Assembly: GCA_027625915.1 (NCBI GenBank)
Contig: JANTQA010000023.1
Coordinates: forward strand, 558,001-622,000
Direction of reading: 5' to 3'
Length of the DNA: 64,000 nt
Source: Anaeramoeba flamelloides
Taxonomy: Eukaryota > Metamonada > Anaeramoebidae
The translations under genes were made by a program, and so were the position numbers. How positions within the stretch are numbered: the first letter of the stretch is position 1; each line of letters starts with the position of its first letter. Below, in pieces: positions 47,184-59,179 of this stretch. The notes below the pieces were generated by a model. That model made no database searches. It worked only from the letters and a program-made list of their open reading frames with translations, and was not told the DNA's origin.

Positions 47184-48040
47184 AAGTTTATAGAAAATTT
47201 TAATATTATTTTTTTTAATAAATAATTTAAATAAAATTATCTTTATATAAAGATAATATTTAAAAATTATACAGATTTTAAATTAAATATTATCTGGAAA
47301 ATTTAGACTTATCCTTACTAATCCATATATATATATATATACATATATTTCTATACCAATAACCATTTATACTAGAAGATGGTCTCATTTAAAATTAGTA
47401 ATATGTTCACAAAAATGTTGGCTTAACCCAACTTTGAACAATAATTATTCATGTATTTTAATCAAAATAAAGAAAATTTATTGAAAATTTCTCAAGAAAT
47501 TTGAAGAAAATAATTAATTATAGAGTAACAAAAAAAAAAAAAAACAACTTTAATTTTGATATCAGTTTTTTTCTTCTAAGCCAAATTTCAAAATTAGGGG
47601 CAAACTTATTTATTGTTTTTTTTTTTTCTTTTTTCATTTATTTTCTAAAAAATAAAATGATCATATAATATATATTTATTTATTAATCAATATTGGCTAT
47701 TATCTCAAAACACTTTAGTAAAATACATTATTATTCAAAAAAAAAAAAAAACAACAATTAAATAAATTTTTTTATGACAGAAAATTTGCCCCTATTTTTG
47801 AAATTTAGCTTATTTCTATTTTTTAAATAGATAAATCAAAGTACCAACTTTAAAATTTTTATATTAGTTAATAAGTTCATTATATCTTATTATCATGATT
47901 TAAGATGAAAAGATCAGTTCATAAAAGTCATTATAAGGTTTGATTTTTTTTATTATTTTTTTTTCTTATTTAGGAGTTAATCCAAGATCATTTTGTAAAA
48001 GTAAAGTGCACTAATCAATGAGATGGTTCAGGTACAAAGA
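47184..48040. other. Upstream flank of the ankyrin relic, with a TIR element
   Basis: A MITE-like pair of arms lies at about 47570-47604 and 47785-47820 (GCCAAATTTCAAAATTAGGG and its inverse), giving an element of about 255 bp; both arms lie near A15-CAAC runs. A short (TA)n is at about 47327-47341. No gene seen. Confidence 0.5.
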
Positions 48041-48165
48041 AATCTATCAAATATTCTTGAAAATATTCCAAAATCAAAAATACTCAATTTTTTTTTTATA
48101 TCTTTTAAAAACACTTTATTAACAACTTTGAAGAAACTATATTGCCAGTATATATAATCTTTAAA
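48041..48165. mobile_element. Degraded end of the MULE-like family
   Basis: AATCTATCAAATATTCTTGA and the following 120 bp follow the left terminal repeat at 33467-33590, including AACAACTTTGAAGAAAC and GCCAGTATATA. No right end was found. Confidence 0.6.
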
Positions 48166-50658
48166 GAGAAAATAATACTTTTAATCAAAAACAATTTTGC
48201 TTTTTTTATTATTATTTGATTTTTATTTGAATTGGAAATGTAATTGTCAAGTTAGAGTTTTATATCTTTCTTTTTATTTCTTCCATAAATGAAACAAACA
48301 ATACCACAGAAATAATATTTATTTTGAGCTTCAACTTGTGTTTTATTTTTTTTTTCTTTCTTTATAAGATGTTCATCTTTCAAGTTTAAAGAAATAATGA
48401 AATGAAAAAAAAAATTCAAATTCAAGGTCTAGTCACTTTCCATGGTTGTTATCCATACTCAGTCAAGTGTCTTGATACTAAAAAGGATATTGCGAAATAG
48501 ATTTCACTTTGGTTGCAAAAAATCAAATAACAAAAAAAAAAAAAATTTCATCAAGGATCCTCTTTGACCAAAAAATTCAAACAAAAAAAAAGTTTCAAAC
48601 TTTTCTCAATTCCATTAAATCAATTTTGAAAAAAAAAATTGAATTATTTCTTGCTTTTTTTTTATTACCAAAGTGTTATATTTTTTTCGATTTAAAATAA
48701 AATTGTTTTTTCTTTTGACAGAAAATCAATTTAATTCGATTTGATATTATTTTTGGTTATTTTGGAAACCCTCCGAAATTATATTAACAGAGAAAACAGA
48801 TTTTGTAACATTTTTTAGGTAAAAATAAATTATTCGAGATTTGAAAAAAAAAAAAAAATCACCGAGATCTCAATAAGTAAACCAAGATCTGACATTTCAA
48901 AACTTGCACAATTGCATTCAAAATTTTATATTCTAAAGATTTAAATTCAAAATTGAGTATCTCTCTTTGGCGATTTTGACGAAAAATACTCTCTTTTTTC
49001 ATTGTTGGTTTTTCGAGATCGTTCATACATTCACATACTGATTGTTTTTTATTTAGTATTATGAACTCTTAAAAATTGCTCAAAATTTTTTTTTTTTCCC
49101 ATTTTCTTAAAACTCCTTTTCAGGATAATGACAAAACTCTTAAGATCTAAATATTCTTAATAAAAGTCTTGAATTTAGTCATAATTTTAAAATATATGAT
49201 TCAAATTGTTCTCTGTTTGGTATTTGGGGTGTCTACAAAACTCTATTTTTTTTTCTCAAAATTTCCAATTTTATCAAGCTTTTACAATGTTAAATAATGA
49301 ATTAATATGGATTTTGAGTAATGCAGATTATTGATAATTTTATTGTTTTTCAAAAATGTTGATGAACTTTAAAATGATATTTGGAATGGGTTTCTGTGGT
49401 TTTATACTTAATTCTTATCAAACTGAATTTTCAATTTTTTGATCAATATCATTTTTTCTTGTTTTGAACAAATATTAAAAGAAATACCAAGTTGAAAATC
49501 GATCAGATAAGAACCAAAATAATATTTTGCCTTTCACTTAATACAAGATAGTGTTTTTTTTTTTTTCAGTTTCAATGATTTTAAACCTTAATAAAAGAAG
49601 AAGACCAAAGAAAAATAAAAAAATAGATCATCGAAAATATCAAACAAATGTTATTGAAAATTGAGACTTTGTAATGTTTTTTAAAATTCAGTATTTTATT
49701 AACAAACAATCTTCTTGTTCACCCCTTTTCGGTGAAAATTCAGTCATAAAAAATCAATAAGGCTCATTTCAAAAATTGTTATTCACTTTTTTTTTAGTTT
49801 TTGATTTTATTTTTTTTTAATTTTTATAATATCAGGTTTTTTTATATGTTTGCCAAATATTTTTTTTTAAACTCAAACAATTATTTGTAAAACACACAAA
49901 AAAATTAAAAAGTTTTTGCAAAAATTTAACATTTATAAAAAAAAAAATTGAATGAAGGATTTTAAGGCAACAAAATCAAATTCTTGAGAGAAAATATTGA
50001 ATCTCCAAGATCCTTTCCAAATAATAAAATTTTCTCTCAATTTTCCAAACTTGAAAATTCAAAATTTTCTCTCAATTTTCGAAAAACCAAAATCTCATCT
50101 GTGTTGGTCATATCCAAATAATTTTGACTCACCAGATAACTTACCCCAGGTGTCAGAATATACTTGAAAATAAAGGTCTATATTTTTTTTTTAAACTCTA
50201 ACTATTAATTTGAAAAAAACAAGTATATAATTCTATACTACTAATGATAAGAAAGTGATAGTTCACTAAAAAGCATAGGATGGAATTGTAGTTATTGTGG
50301 AAAGATTTTGGGAAAAGTGTAGTATACAAAAGTGGTGTAAATAACCTTTGTTGACAACCTTTAACCCATTATAAAAATTTAACTCGTGTTTTTTTTTTTT
50401 TCAGACTTTGGTATTTGAAGATAGGAAGATAAACAAAATGTATTCTTGGTTTTGATTTAAATTGACTTTATGAGTTAGATCTTTGATTAATCAAAATGGC
50501 TCAATTATATTAAATGCTTTTGTTTCAAAAATTTCATCATATTTACAAAATTTTCTGAGATTAAATGATTATTTTATAAAAATTCAAAAAATGAAATTTT
50601 GCGCATTTTTTTGACAAAAAATTCCATATTTATCTTTCAATATCATCATAATTCTTTT
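48166..50658. other. Gene-free stretch with dispersed repeat scraps
   Basis: No supported gene. Bases 49985-50175 are the inverse of 3040-3245. Bases near 49425-49460 (TTTTCAATTTTTTGATCAAT) resemble 16050-16080 in the arm of the long-TIR element. The 50230-50310 block resembles 31690-31775. Confidence 0.4.
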
Positions 50659-51111
50659 TTAAGGGGGTATATACGCCATAGAGTATGATGAAAATTGGAG
50701 AGGGATCAGATAAGAGTATTTTGTTTTAGTGGCATGTGATCGTAGATTGTCTAAAAAATTTTTTTAAAAATTATTTGATATTTTTTTTAAAAGTCATGTT
50801 CAACAATAAAAAAAAGAGAAAATATTCATAAAATCGTTTAATTATTATTATTATTTTTTTTTTTATTTGCTAAACTTAATTCTAAAAATTTGGGAACAAT
50901 TTAAACAGTTGAAAGAATAGTAATTCTTCACTTTACGTTCAATTTGGAAAGAAATTTGATTTTGCAAACTATTTCATTTTTTGTCTTTTTTGTTTTTGTT
51001 TTTATTTTGTTTTTTTCCAGTTAGGCCAATCTGTTTGGTTAGATCTGGAAATTTTTTTTCCGATGGTTGATAGAATGTTAGTGTTGAGTTTCTTAAATTG
51101 AAAAATCCACA

Positions 51112-51817
51112 TAAACTATTTTTCAGTCAAAGGGGCCCAATTGTATTGATATAATACACGTGCTTAAAGGGTTTGTATAGTTATTCAGAAGAAAAAATTT
51201 TATTTTGGTAATTTTCAAAATTGAAATCATTTTTTCACATTTCTACACATTTTTGTTTTTTTTTCGATTTTTTTTTTAAAAACCTCATTCATTTGCAAAA
51301 AATTTTTTATTGCAAGATCAATAGTCACTTAGTAAAAACGTGTTATTCTAATGTCATTGAAACCATGTAAAGATTATTGTTGAGAAATCTATTGGTTTCT
51401 ATTGCAATTCAATTCGATCTTTGATCTTGATATTTGTTTAATAAATGTCAAAAATTTTCACTTCATTTTCATTTCCTTTTTCAAATAGAGACCACAAATA
51501 CCAACAAACTTTGTTTGGGGGCTTAATTTCTAAAAGAAAAGTATGGAAAACGAAGTGAAAAATGTTTCATATTTATTATTCAAATACCAGTAGAAGTTCA
51601 CAACGAACATCGTTGTTTTTCTCAATGGCCCTAAGAATTTGAGTTTTTCAATTTTTAAGACAAGCTATTGATTAATTAGTTTTCTTTCAGACATGTATCA
51701 ACATTTCTTTGAGGTGTATTATTCTCTTTATTTCTTATTTGTTCTTCAAAGGTCAATTATATAAAATAATTGATATTTGAAAAAAACATTGGGCCCCTTT
51801 GACTGAAAAAGAGTTTA
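51112..51817. mobile_element. TA-flanked element with GGGGCCC terminal repeats (702 bp), nested
   Basis: The element is 51114-51815, TA at 51112-51113 and 51816-51817. The ends AACTATTTTTCAGTCAAAGG and its inverse continue through GGGCCCAAT with one mismatch in about 29 bp. The AACT start and the spacing of TTTCA and GG-CC resemble the AACT family, suggesting relationship. Copy A of the host element is uninterrupted here (about 1895), an empty site. Confidence 0.85.
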
Positions 51818-51928
51818 TAATTGGTCCATTGTATCTTATCATTTGATCGATCAACAATTGTTGGTGTAATTTCAACAAATTTACCAATACATTTTTTGTT
51901 CTGCTCGTTTCTATTTTTTGGACACACT

Positions 51929-52633
51929 GCAAGACAAGGAAAATTTTTTCAAAAAAAAAATCACTAAATTTTGTATTTTTGAAATACACTCATATAATAA
52001 ACATTATTATACATAACAATTTTCAATGAGGTTTACAACTTTAATAGATATTAATAGGAATTGAAAAAAAAATGAAATTTTTCAGTAATATTTTTTTCAT
52101 TTTTAATTGTAAAATTTTTGAATTTTTTAATTGACTTAGTAGAGAGATAATTTTCAAGTATTTTTTTAATAGTCTAAAAAGAATTATATTTTTCAATTTT
52201 AAAATAGCACAAAATATTTCAATCAAAAGATATTGCTAAATTAAATTGAAAATCTGATTTTTTATCTGTTTTTGGAATATTTTTTATCATTTTATTTTTT
52301 TCCATGTTTGAGTTTTTATATACATTCCCGATTGTTTTCTGCAAATTGCTTGGACATTTATTCGTTTTTCAATCTTAATGTTCAATCAAAAATTAATTCA
52401 TTTCAACTTTTTTCATTAAAAAAATTCCCCAAAAATCGGTTTTTTTTTCAAAAGTCGGTATTTTTGAAAAGAGGGGTATTCAGATTTTCATGAGTTTAAT
52501 AGCTATCCTTTTTTTATTACATAAAATTATGATAAATTTGAAAAAATAATTTATAAAAGAAGTATAACTGAAATCCAATTTATATTTTTGGATAACTTTA
52601 ATTTTCGGTGTTTAATTTTTCCTTGTGGTGTGG
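51929..52633. mobile_element. Second nested insertion in TTAA-1 copy B (about 700 bp)
   Basis: Bounded by comparison with copy A, which reads straight through (GGACACACTTGTTTTG near 2010). The ends show a short inverse, ACAAGGAAAA on the left and TTTTTCCTTGT on the right. Target duplication unclear; could be hAT-like, not settled. Confidence 0.55.
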
Positions 52634-53574
52634 TTTTGTTTTTTTTTTTGTTTTATATTGTTTTCTTTTATTTGGAGAAAAAGGATTACTTATAAAAACA
52701 TTAATACTTCTTACTTAAATGTGTGATTTTATATTACCTTTGGAACAATATAATAAATTGAGTTTTTTTTTTCGGCTTATTTTTCATTTTCTGATGTGTC
52801 CAAATTTTTGGAATGGGGTTGAGTTTTTTTTTGGAGAAGATAATTTTGGTTTATTAGAATAAAATTTGTAGATATTTTGTGATTTAAAATTTGATAAAAT
52901 ATAATCATATTCACTTTTCCAATTCCAACAAATCCAAGTCTTTAAAACCTTAACAAGTAATGTTTTCTACTTAATTATTATTTTTTACTTTTCTACTAGC
53001 TATTTAAGCCACATTCAGGTTTCCTTTTTTTGATTCTCTCAATTGTAGTATTGTTGTTCTTTTTAAACAAAATCCATTAATCCTAAATGCCACTGATAAA
53101 AAAAATATTTCTCATTGTTTATCGTTGCAACAATTAAAAAAAATTCAAAAATGATGAAATAATAAAAAAATGAAACAATTAAATGCCACAATAGAATGTT
53201 GAGATAAGGATAAAAGATAAGTTATTCAACATTCAAAACACTATTTTAAGCAATTCAACTCAGCATTCTATTGTGGCAATTTCTTTGAGACTTTGAAAAA
53301 AAAATTTAGACAATCTAATGAATGAAGTACTTTAAATAATAAAAATCAATAACGCACTACCAGAGTAAGAAATGTTATTTTCTGATCCTCTTTAAAATTG
53401 TAAAAAAGTGAAAAATTTTCCTTTACCATGGCTACTCCCTTAAATTCAACTTGGAAAAATGATATTTAAAGTTTTTTTAGAAGAGTTTAACCAAATTTTT
53501 TTGTACTGTTGTTAATCTCATATATCCCAAAAAACGGCTTGTGTCAACTGTTAACGACATTGTGAAAATAATTT

Positions 53575-54500
53575 AGTTCAAGCAAACCAATTATTTGATC
53601 AATAGACCAAAAAGAAAAAAGGTCCATCAATTTTCTTATAAAGGTTGGAAATGGAAAGGATTCTCTTTCTTTGTTTTAAAAACAATACTGAAAAATAAAC
53701 ATCCTTTTAGGTTTCGTTTCAAAAAGAAACTAATATCATTTTTTAAAGAAATAAAAAGTTTCTTCTTATTTCTTTGAAAAAAGGAGAGAAGAGACCATTA
53801 ATAAAAGAATTTGAAAAGGAGAAAAAAATAAAAAAACAAAGTTAAGAAAAAAATATAAATCCTTTTTTTTTTTACTAAACACAAGTCAAGAAATTTTGAG
53901 AGGAATGTTCAAAATGAGTCATTGTGAAGAAATCGAGGTTTAGGTAGGTTTTTATGTCTGGTCCCTTTTGAGAATTTGCTGACAAACCGGGAATAAAAGG
54001 AGGCAATAGATCTCATTGAAAGGATGGATGATCTAGTTTGTCTTTCGGTTTAATATAATCCAAATTTAGTCAAATGATGAAAATAAACAATTTAACTTCA
54101 ATGTTTTTGTTGACTCAATTGGAAGAAAAAGATCCTTTGAAGAACAATTTGTCCAAGCGCATTTTAAAAAATAACAAATTAGTTGGGCATATTAGTTTTT
54201 ACTTGTTTTTTTATTATTTTATTTTACCAGTTGTTATGTCAGAGTTAGATCCCTGAGTTCACAAAAATAAATGACCTATCCTATTGTTTTATTTGTTCAA
54301 CAATCACCTTCTATTTTTCCTGGTTTTGGATCCCCTTCCAGACTCAAAATAAGATATTTTTCTGATTCCAAGATTATATTAATCGTCATTGTTCTTCGAA
54401 CTCTATAATATCATCTTATATCACTTCGAACAAAATCATTTATTTCTCTCTTCCAGCTCAAACTCGTAACACATCAGGGTGTTTGATTCAAAATCGAAAC
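53575..54500. repeat. Duplicated segment E2 (pairs with 32520-34860)
   Basis: Uninterrupted counterpart of segment E1, without the AACT element. Short forward readings occur but none is conserved between E1 and E2 as a clean frame. Confidence 0.6.
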
Positions 54501-56294
54501 AATAATGAATGTCGTGACCAACAGTAATAATCATAAAAATTATTTCTAAAACTTCCTTTTTTGATTCGAAAAATAATTAAAGTTTTTGAACAAAAAATGT
54601 TATTTTTTAATTTTCAACAAAAAACCTAAAATTGCAATATCTTGGCTTTCCTTTAATTGGGATTCTTTGAAATCATTTTTATTGATTCGAGTAATTCGTT
54701 CAAACGTCCTATGAGCATCAATTATGAAAAGTCGTTTACTTTTTGGAACAAAAATTGGATAAAAAGTATAAAGTATTTTCCAACCATTTTTTTACTCAAA
54801 AATCAATTTTGTCAAACAAGAAACATTTCAAAAAATTAATTCTAAAAAATAAAAAATCTATAAAATTATTTGTTGTTATGTTGTTATCAATCAAAAATTA
54901 TCCACTTTTAACCATTGTTCTGATTTTTTTTTTACTTTAATGTTTACAAATGTAAATAGGAATTTTGTAAAAAATAGAATTTTTTCAATTTTATAGATAA
55001 ACACAGAGCCCAATTTAATTTTAAACCCAAGAAAGGTTAATTAATTTTTCTAATTTCTAGATTTTAAACTTTGATGGAAATAGTTTTATTTCGAAAAGAC
55101 ATATTTTTTTATTTATATTTTTTTTTTATATACAATCATAGAAAACTAGGAAAACACACTTCGCCTGACCAGTATTGAGTTACGTAATAAAGTTATTTTT
55201 TTTTTGGGATTTTTTTGGATTTTATAAAATTATAAATATGAGATTAGATCCTATTATTAATTGTCTTTAAAAGATGAATAAAAGAAGGGAATCATTTTGA
55301 GGGTATCTTTAAAGTGAGAAACAATTACTCAAGGTCTTACTCTCTAAGTTTGTTGTGGTTAGTAGGGGTGAGAAGATGAACATATGCTATATAATTAGTT
55401 GAAATCTGTAAGGGTTGATAAGGGGGGGGGGGATAATAATTGTATTTTATTTCCAAAAGATTATCATCTTTTAGATATTTTTTCAAATATTTTCTCATTG
55501 AAAATTGAATGAAAAGGGAAAGATAATTAGTATCCTTTATTCATATAAACGGTACAAAATACATAATATTGTCTAACATCTATTTTAAAAGTTTTGGTCT
55601 ATCACAACATATCATAATATAAAATTTTTGTGTATGAATAACAATAAAACAAAAATGTGTCAATTGTATAAAAAAAATTGAGAATTGGATATCATCGAAT
55701 ATTTGGATCATTATTTTTTTTTTGAATTATCCAACCTATAAAAATAACCCTAAAATATATGTATCTGGATTTTAAACAATTGATATATCTAATATATTAA
55801 AAAGATTCAATATTTAAAATATTATTAATAAAGAAGATTCAATATTTTGATACTAGTGGGTGATCGATTTCTTTTTTAATCTTTTATAAAATGTCTAAAT
55901 TTAAGATTAGGAATTCAAGAAGTGTCATCAAGTGTAGTAGAGTGGCTATGTTTTTGAAGAGTTCAAAAGGATTTAGTAAAATCAAAGATTCAACTAAATT
56001 GTTTTAAATTTTTGAAAACCCAATTGCATTTTTTTTTCCTTTTTGTTTTTGTTTTAAAATACTATTGATTTTCAGATCAAAATGAAATTTATAAAAAAAC
56101 CTATCAGTAAATAAGATGATGCAAAAACTACTCACTTGATTTTTAATAAAAAATAAAAAAAAAAAAAAGATACACTTTTCATATTATTTTTCTTTGTTAT
56201 TAGGAATAATTGAGAACTGGGAAAACCCAATTCCTTTTCCATACATCGAGTTACACTAAAAAGGTGTTTTTCTTTGACATTTTTTGGAATTTTA
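54501..56294. other. Gene-free stretch with a spaced direct repeat
   Basis: About 90 bp at 55140-55230 recurs in the same orientation at 56208-56300 (GAAAACTAGGAAAAC / GAGAACTGGGAAAAC, ATTGAGTTACGTAA / ATCGAGTTACACTA, TTTTGGATTTTATAAA / TTTTGGAATTTTATAAA). A G12 tract lies at about 55422. Other scraps match 37.4 and 39.7 kb. No gene seen. Confidence 0.4.
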
Positions 56295-56376
56295 TAAACT
56301 CTATTTTAAAATAATAATCCCTTTAAATATCAAATTTTAAAGAAAAATATTTTTAATAATTGAAATTATCTATTAT

Positions 56377-56638
56377 CCGTAATAAAAAAAAAAAAAATTA
56401 TGACATCTCTATAACCTTTTTATAATGAAATTTCCTTTTAAATGATGATTTTTTCAATATTTTTTTAAAAAAATATTCTTATTACAAACTTATTACATGT
56501 TACAATTTTTATAACATATTTTATAACAAACATTTATGTTATAAAAGTTTTTATTATAAACAATTATAACATTTTAAACTGTAATAACACTTTTACAGTA
56601 GGTTTATAACATTTTATAAAAAACCTTTTTTATTAGGG
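56377..56638. mobile_element. Nested 262-bp element with TAT flanks
   Basis: The ends are CCGTAATAAAAA and, inverse, CCCTAATAAAAA; TAT precedes and follows (56374-56376, 56639-56641). The interior is rich in TTATAACATTT-like units. The host AACT element has no such insert in other copies. Superfamily unknown. Confidence 0.55.
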
Positions 56639-56759
56639 TATAATCTAAACATTTCTATTTTAATATTCAATTCATATACTCGAGAGATATTTATTTTTTA
56701 CCTTAAAATATAATAAAGAAAAATAAAAAAAACTATTAAAAAAATTTGGGTAATTTATT

Positions 56760-56921
56760 TTAAAATAAGCAGTACATAAAAAATATAAATTTTAAAGAAT
56801 TGATAAAACCCATTATCGATTCTCCTTCTATTTGAAGAACTAAATCTAATCTATTTTTCATATTTGAAACGAATTTTTTCATTAATTCATCTGTTACTTT
56901 TTTCCAAATTTTCATTTTCAT
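56760..56921 (-). CDS. Small ORF carried by the AACT element, copy 5, 53 aa
   Basis: MKMKIWKKVTDELMKKFVSN, then NMKNRLDLVLQIEGES, then a hydrophobic end. It aligns without gaps with copies 1 and 2 over 37 residues; the tail differs after a one-base change (GATAATGGG versus GATAAATGGG). Differences in the helix are mostly conservative (I/L/V, K/R, D/E). Unknown family. Confidence 0.4.
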   Translation of the reverse strand: MKMKIWKKVTDELMKKFVSNMKNRLDLVLQIEGESIMGFINSLKFIFFMYCLF

Positions 56922-57115
56922 TTTCCATTTTTAGAAAATATTGTGGAAAAAATAAAAAAGATATAAAATGATTTATTTTGCAAACTTTTCATTGTGAGGG
57001 GAAAAACTTCAAAACAATACAAATACAGTTCAAAATTAAAATGTAAGATGGACCATTTATTATGAAATTTAGTTTATTATTTTAAATCTGAAATTTGATC
57101 TAATTGAAAAATTAT

Positions 57116-57943
57116 TTAAGGGAGTAGCTACTGTAAAGGAAAATTTTTCATTTTTTTAACAATTCTAAAAAGGATCAGAAAATAAAATTTTTTACTTTGG
57201 TTAACACATTGATTTTTGATTATTTGAAATACTTCCTTTATTAGATTTTTTAATTTTTTTTAATCAAAGTCTCAAAGAAATTGCCACATAGAATGTTGAG
57301 TTGAATTGCTTAAAATAGTGTTTCTAATGTTGAATGACTTATCGTTTTATCTATCTCAGCATTCTATTGTGGTATTTAATTTATTCATTTGTTATTTTTT
57401 CATCATTTTTGAAATTTTTTAAAATCATGGCAACAGAAAGCAATAAGAAATAGTTTTTTTATCGGTGGCATTTGGGATAAATGGGTTTGGTTTCAAAAAA
57501 ACAACAAAATTACAATTGAGAGAATCAAAAAAAGGAAATCAGAATCGTATTTTAATAACTAGAAGGATTTCCAAAAAATAATCATTATCTTAAAACATAT
57601 CTGGTTAGGGTTTTAAACACTTTGATACTGTGGAATTGGAGAGGTGAATATGATTATATTTTATCAAAATTTAAACCACAAAATAGCTATAAGTTTTATT
57701 CTAAGAATCCAAAATTTTCTTCTCACAAAAAAATATTTATTATAAAAATAATAAAAATGAAACCTATTTTATCAATTCTTTTCTCTTTTTTTTATTGTTG
57801 AACCTTAGTAAAAAAAAAAATATCAAATAATTTTTGAAAAAAAAATTTTTGGGAATCTACGATCATATGCCACTAAAATGAAATACTGTTCTCACATCTC
57901 TCTCAAATTTTTATTATACTTTATAGTGTACATACTCCCTTAA
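57116..57943 (-). mobile_element. TTAA-1 element, copy C (820 bp, reverse)
   Basis: The element is 57120-57939 between TTAA at 57116-57119 and 57940-57943. It begins GGGAGTAGCTACTG and ends GTACATACTCCC. It keeps both ends of copy A and the hairpin (57281-57375) but lacks much of the middle. Confidence 0.75.
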
Positions 57944-59179
57944 GGAAGTAGGTACATTTTACCATTTTGAAAAATTTTAATTGTGTGAATATTACTGAAA
58001 AATATTTTTTGAGTTCCACAAGATATTGAAACTTTTTAACAAAAACATCATTCACTATTCTATTTGTGAAAAGAAAAGAACCAATTTATATCAAAGATAT
58101 AAATCTTTCATTTTACAATTTTTTGAACATATTTATTTTTCGTTAAATTTACTTATGTTTATATTAAAATTGTGTATATTTGATCTAGAGATGTGTTTAT
58201 ATGAACGATCAGAAATTAATCAAAAAATAAATAAGAAAAAATATATATGGAATTTTGTATATTAATCAAATCTAAACTTTTTGAAGAGTAAACAAAAAAG
58301 TTTACATTTTCTAATAAATTTGGGGAAATCATTCAAGAAAAAAAAAGCATAGTATATTTTTTAAAATATTTATACCTTTTTCTTCTTAATTTGGATGGGA
58401 TTAAACAAGAAGATTACTTGAATTTCTCACCCCATTCTGATTTATTATTATTTCACCAAATATTTTTGTTATAAATTTATCTTCAAAATTCTTTTTTTGT
58501 AATATTTTTTTCAAACAAACCCAAAGCAAAGAATATTGTTTCAAAAATTATTTGAAAGGGGTTTAATTCTCAAAATCAAAATAACTTTAAAAATAGATTC
58601 AATCTAATATAAATATAAAAATTGAGATAAAATTTCAATCAGAATTCAGAATGTTTTTGAAATTTCAATTTAATCAGAAAATAAACAATTATCAAATCAA
58701 ACAAACAGATCCAATACATCTTTATTTCTGAGGAAGAAAGAATTCAAAAAAAATCCTATTTTCTGAAATAAAACTAGAATTGGACTAATTTAAACAAAAT
58801 CGGAATTTAAAATTCATTTTGGGGAAATTCTTTTGAAAAATTAAGTAAATTATTTCCATCAAAAATATTTCAAATAAAAATTTTTCAATTAAAAATTTAC
58901 AAATAAACCCAAGTAATGAAGAAGTAATTGTCTGAAATTTTCTAGCTTAAGATAAAGAAATAAAAGATTTTTTTTTTGATTTTTTCTTGATCAATTTTTT
59001 CATTTTTTTGTGAATTTTCAATTTTTAACATTGGTACGTAAATTCATTATATTAGGATATACTTCACTCTAGTATTTATGAAAATATTCATTTATTTGGT
59101 TAAAGAAATGATTTTAATGATTTGATTTTATATATATATGGATGCACTCAAAATTAATAAAATGTGCCTACTCCCTCAA
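57940..59179 (+). mobile_element. TTAA-1b element (1.23 kb), back to back with copy C
   Basis: The element is 57944-59175. It shares the TTAA 57940-57943 with copy C; the right flank is TCAA. The left end GGAAGTAGGTACATTTTA matches the inverse of the right end AAAATGTGCCTACTCCC. The ends resemble TTAA-1 (GGGAGTAG) but the interior differs. A 79-residue forward reading at 58026-58265 has no recognisable features. A worn left end of the same type is at 27678. Confidence 0.65.

Larger units (their letters stand above)
50659..53443 (+). mobile_element. TTAA-1 element, copy B, with two nested insertions
   Basis: The element is 50663-53439 between TTAA at 50659-50662 and 53440-53443. It follows copy A at 1446-2817 throughout, broken by inserts at 51114-51815 and about 51929-52633. 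It contains the conserved hairpin at about 53184-53280. The left end GGGGGTATATACGCC is slightly changed; the right end GGCTACTCCC is intact. Confidence 0.8.
56295..57076 (-). mobile_element. TA-flanked AACT-family element, copy 5, with a nested insert
   Basis: The element is 56297-57074 in reverse orientation, TA at 56295-56296 and 57075-57076. It carries the small ORF (56760-56921). It is interrupted at 56377-56638. Confidence 0.7.

Noticed and set aside
55132-56305. Direct repeats as LTRs of a small retroelement
   Set aside because: Repeats are only about 90 bp and diverged, and nothing retroelement-like lies between or beside them.
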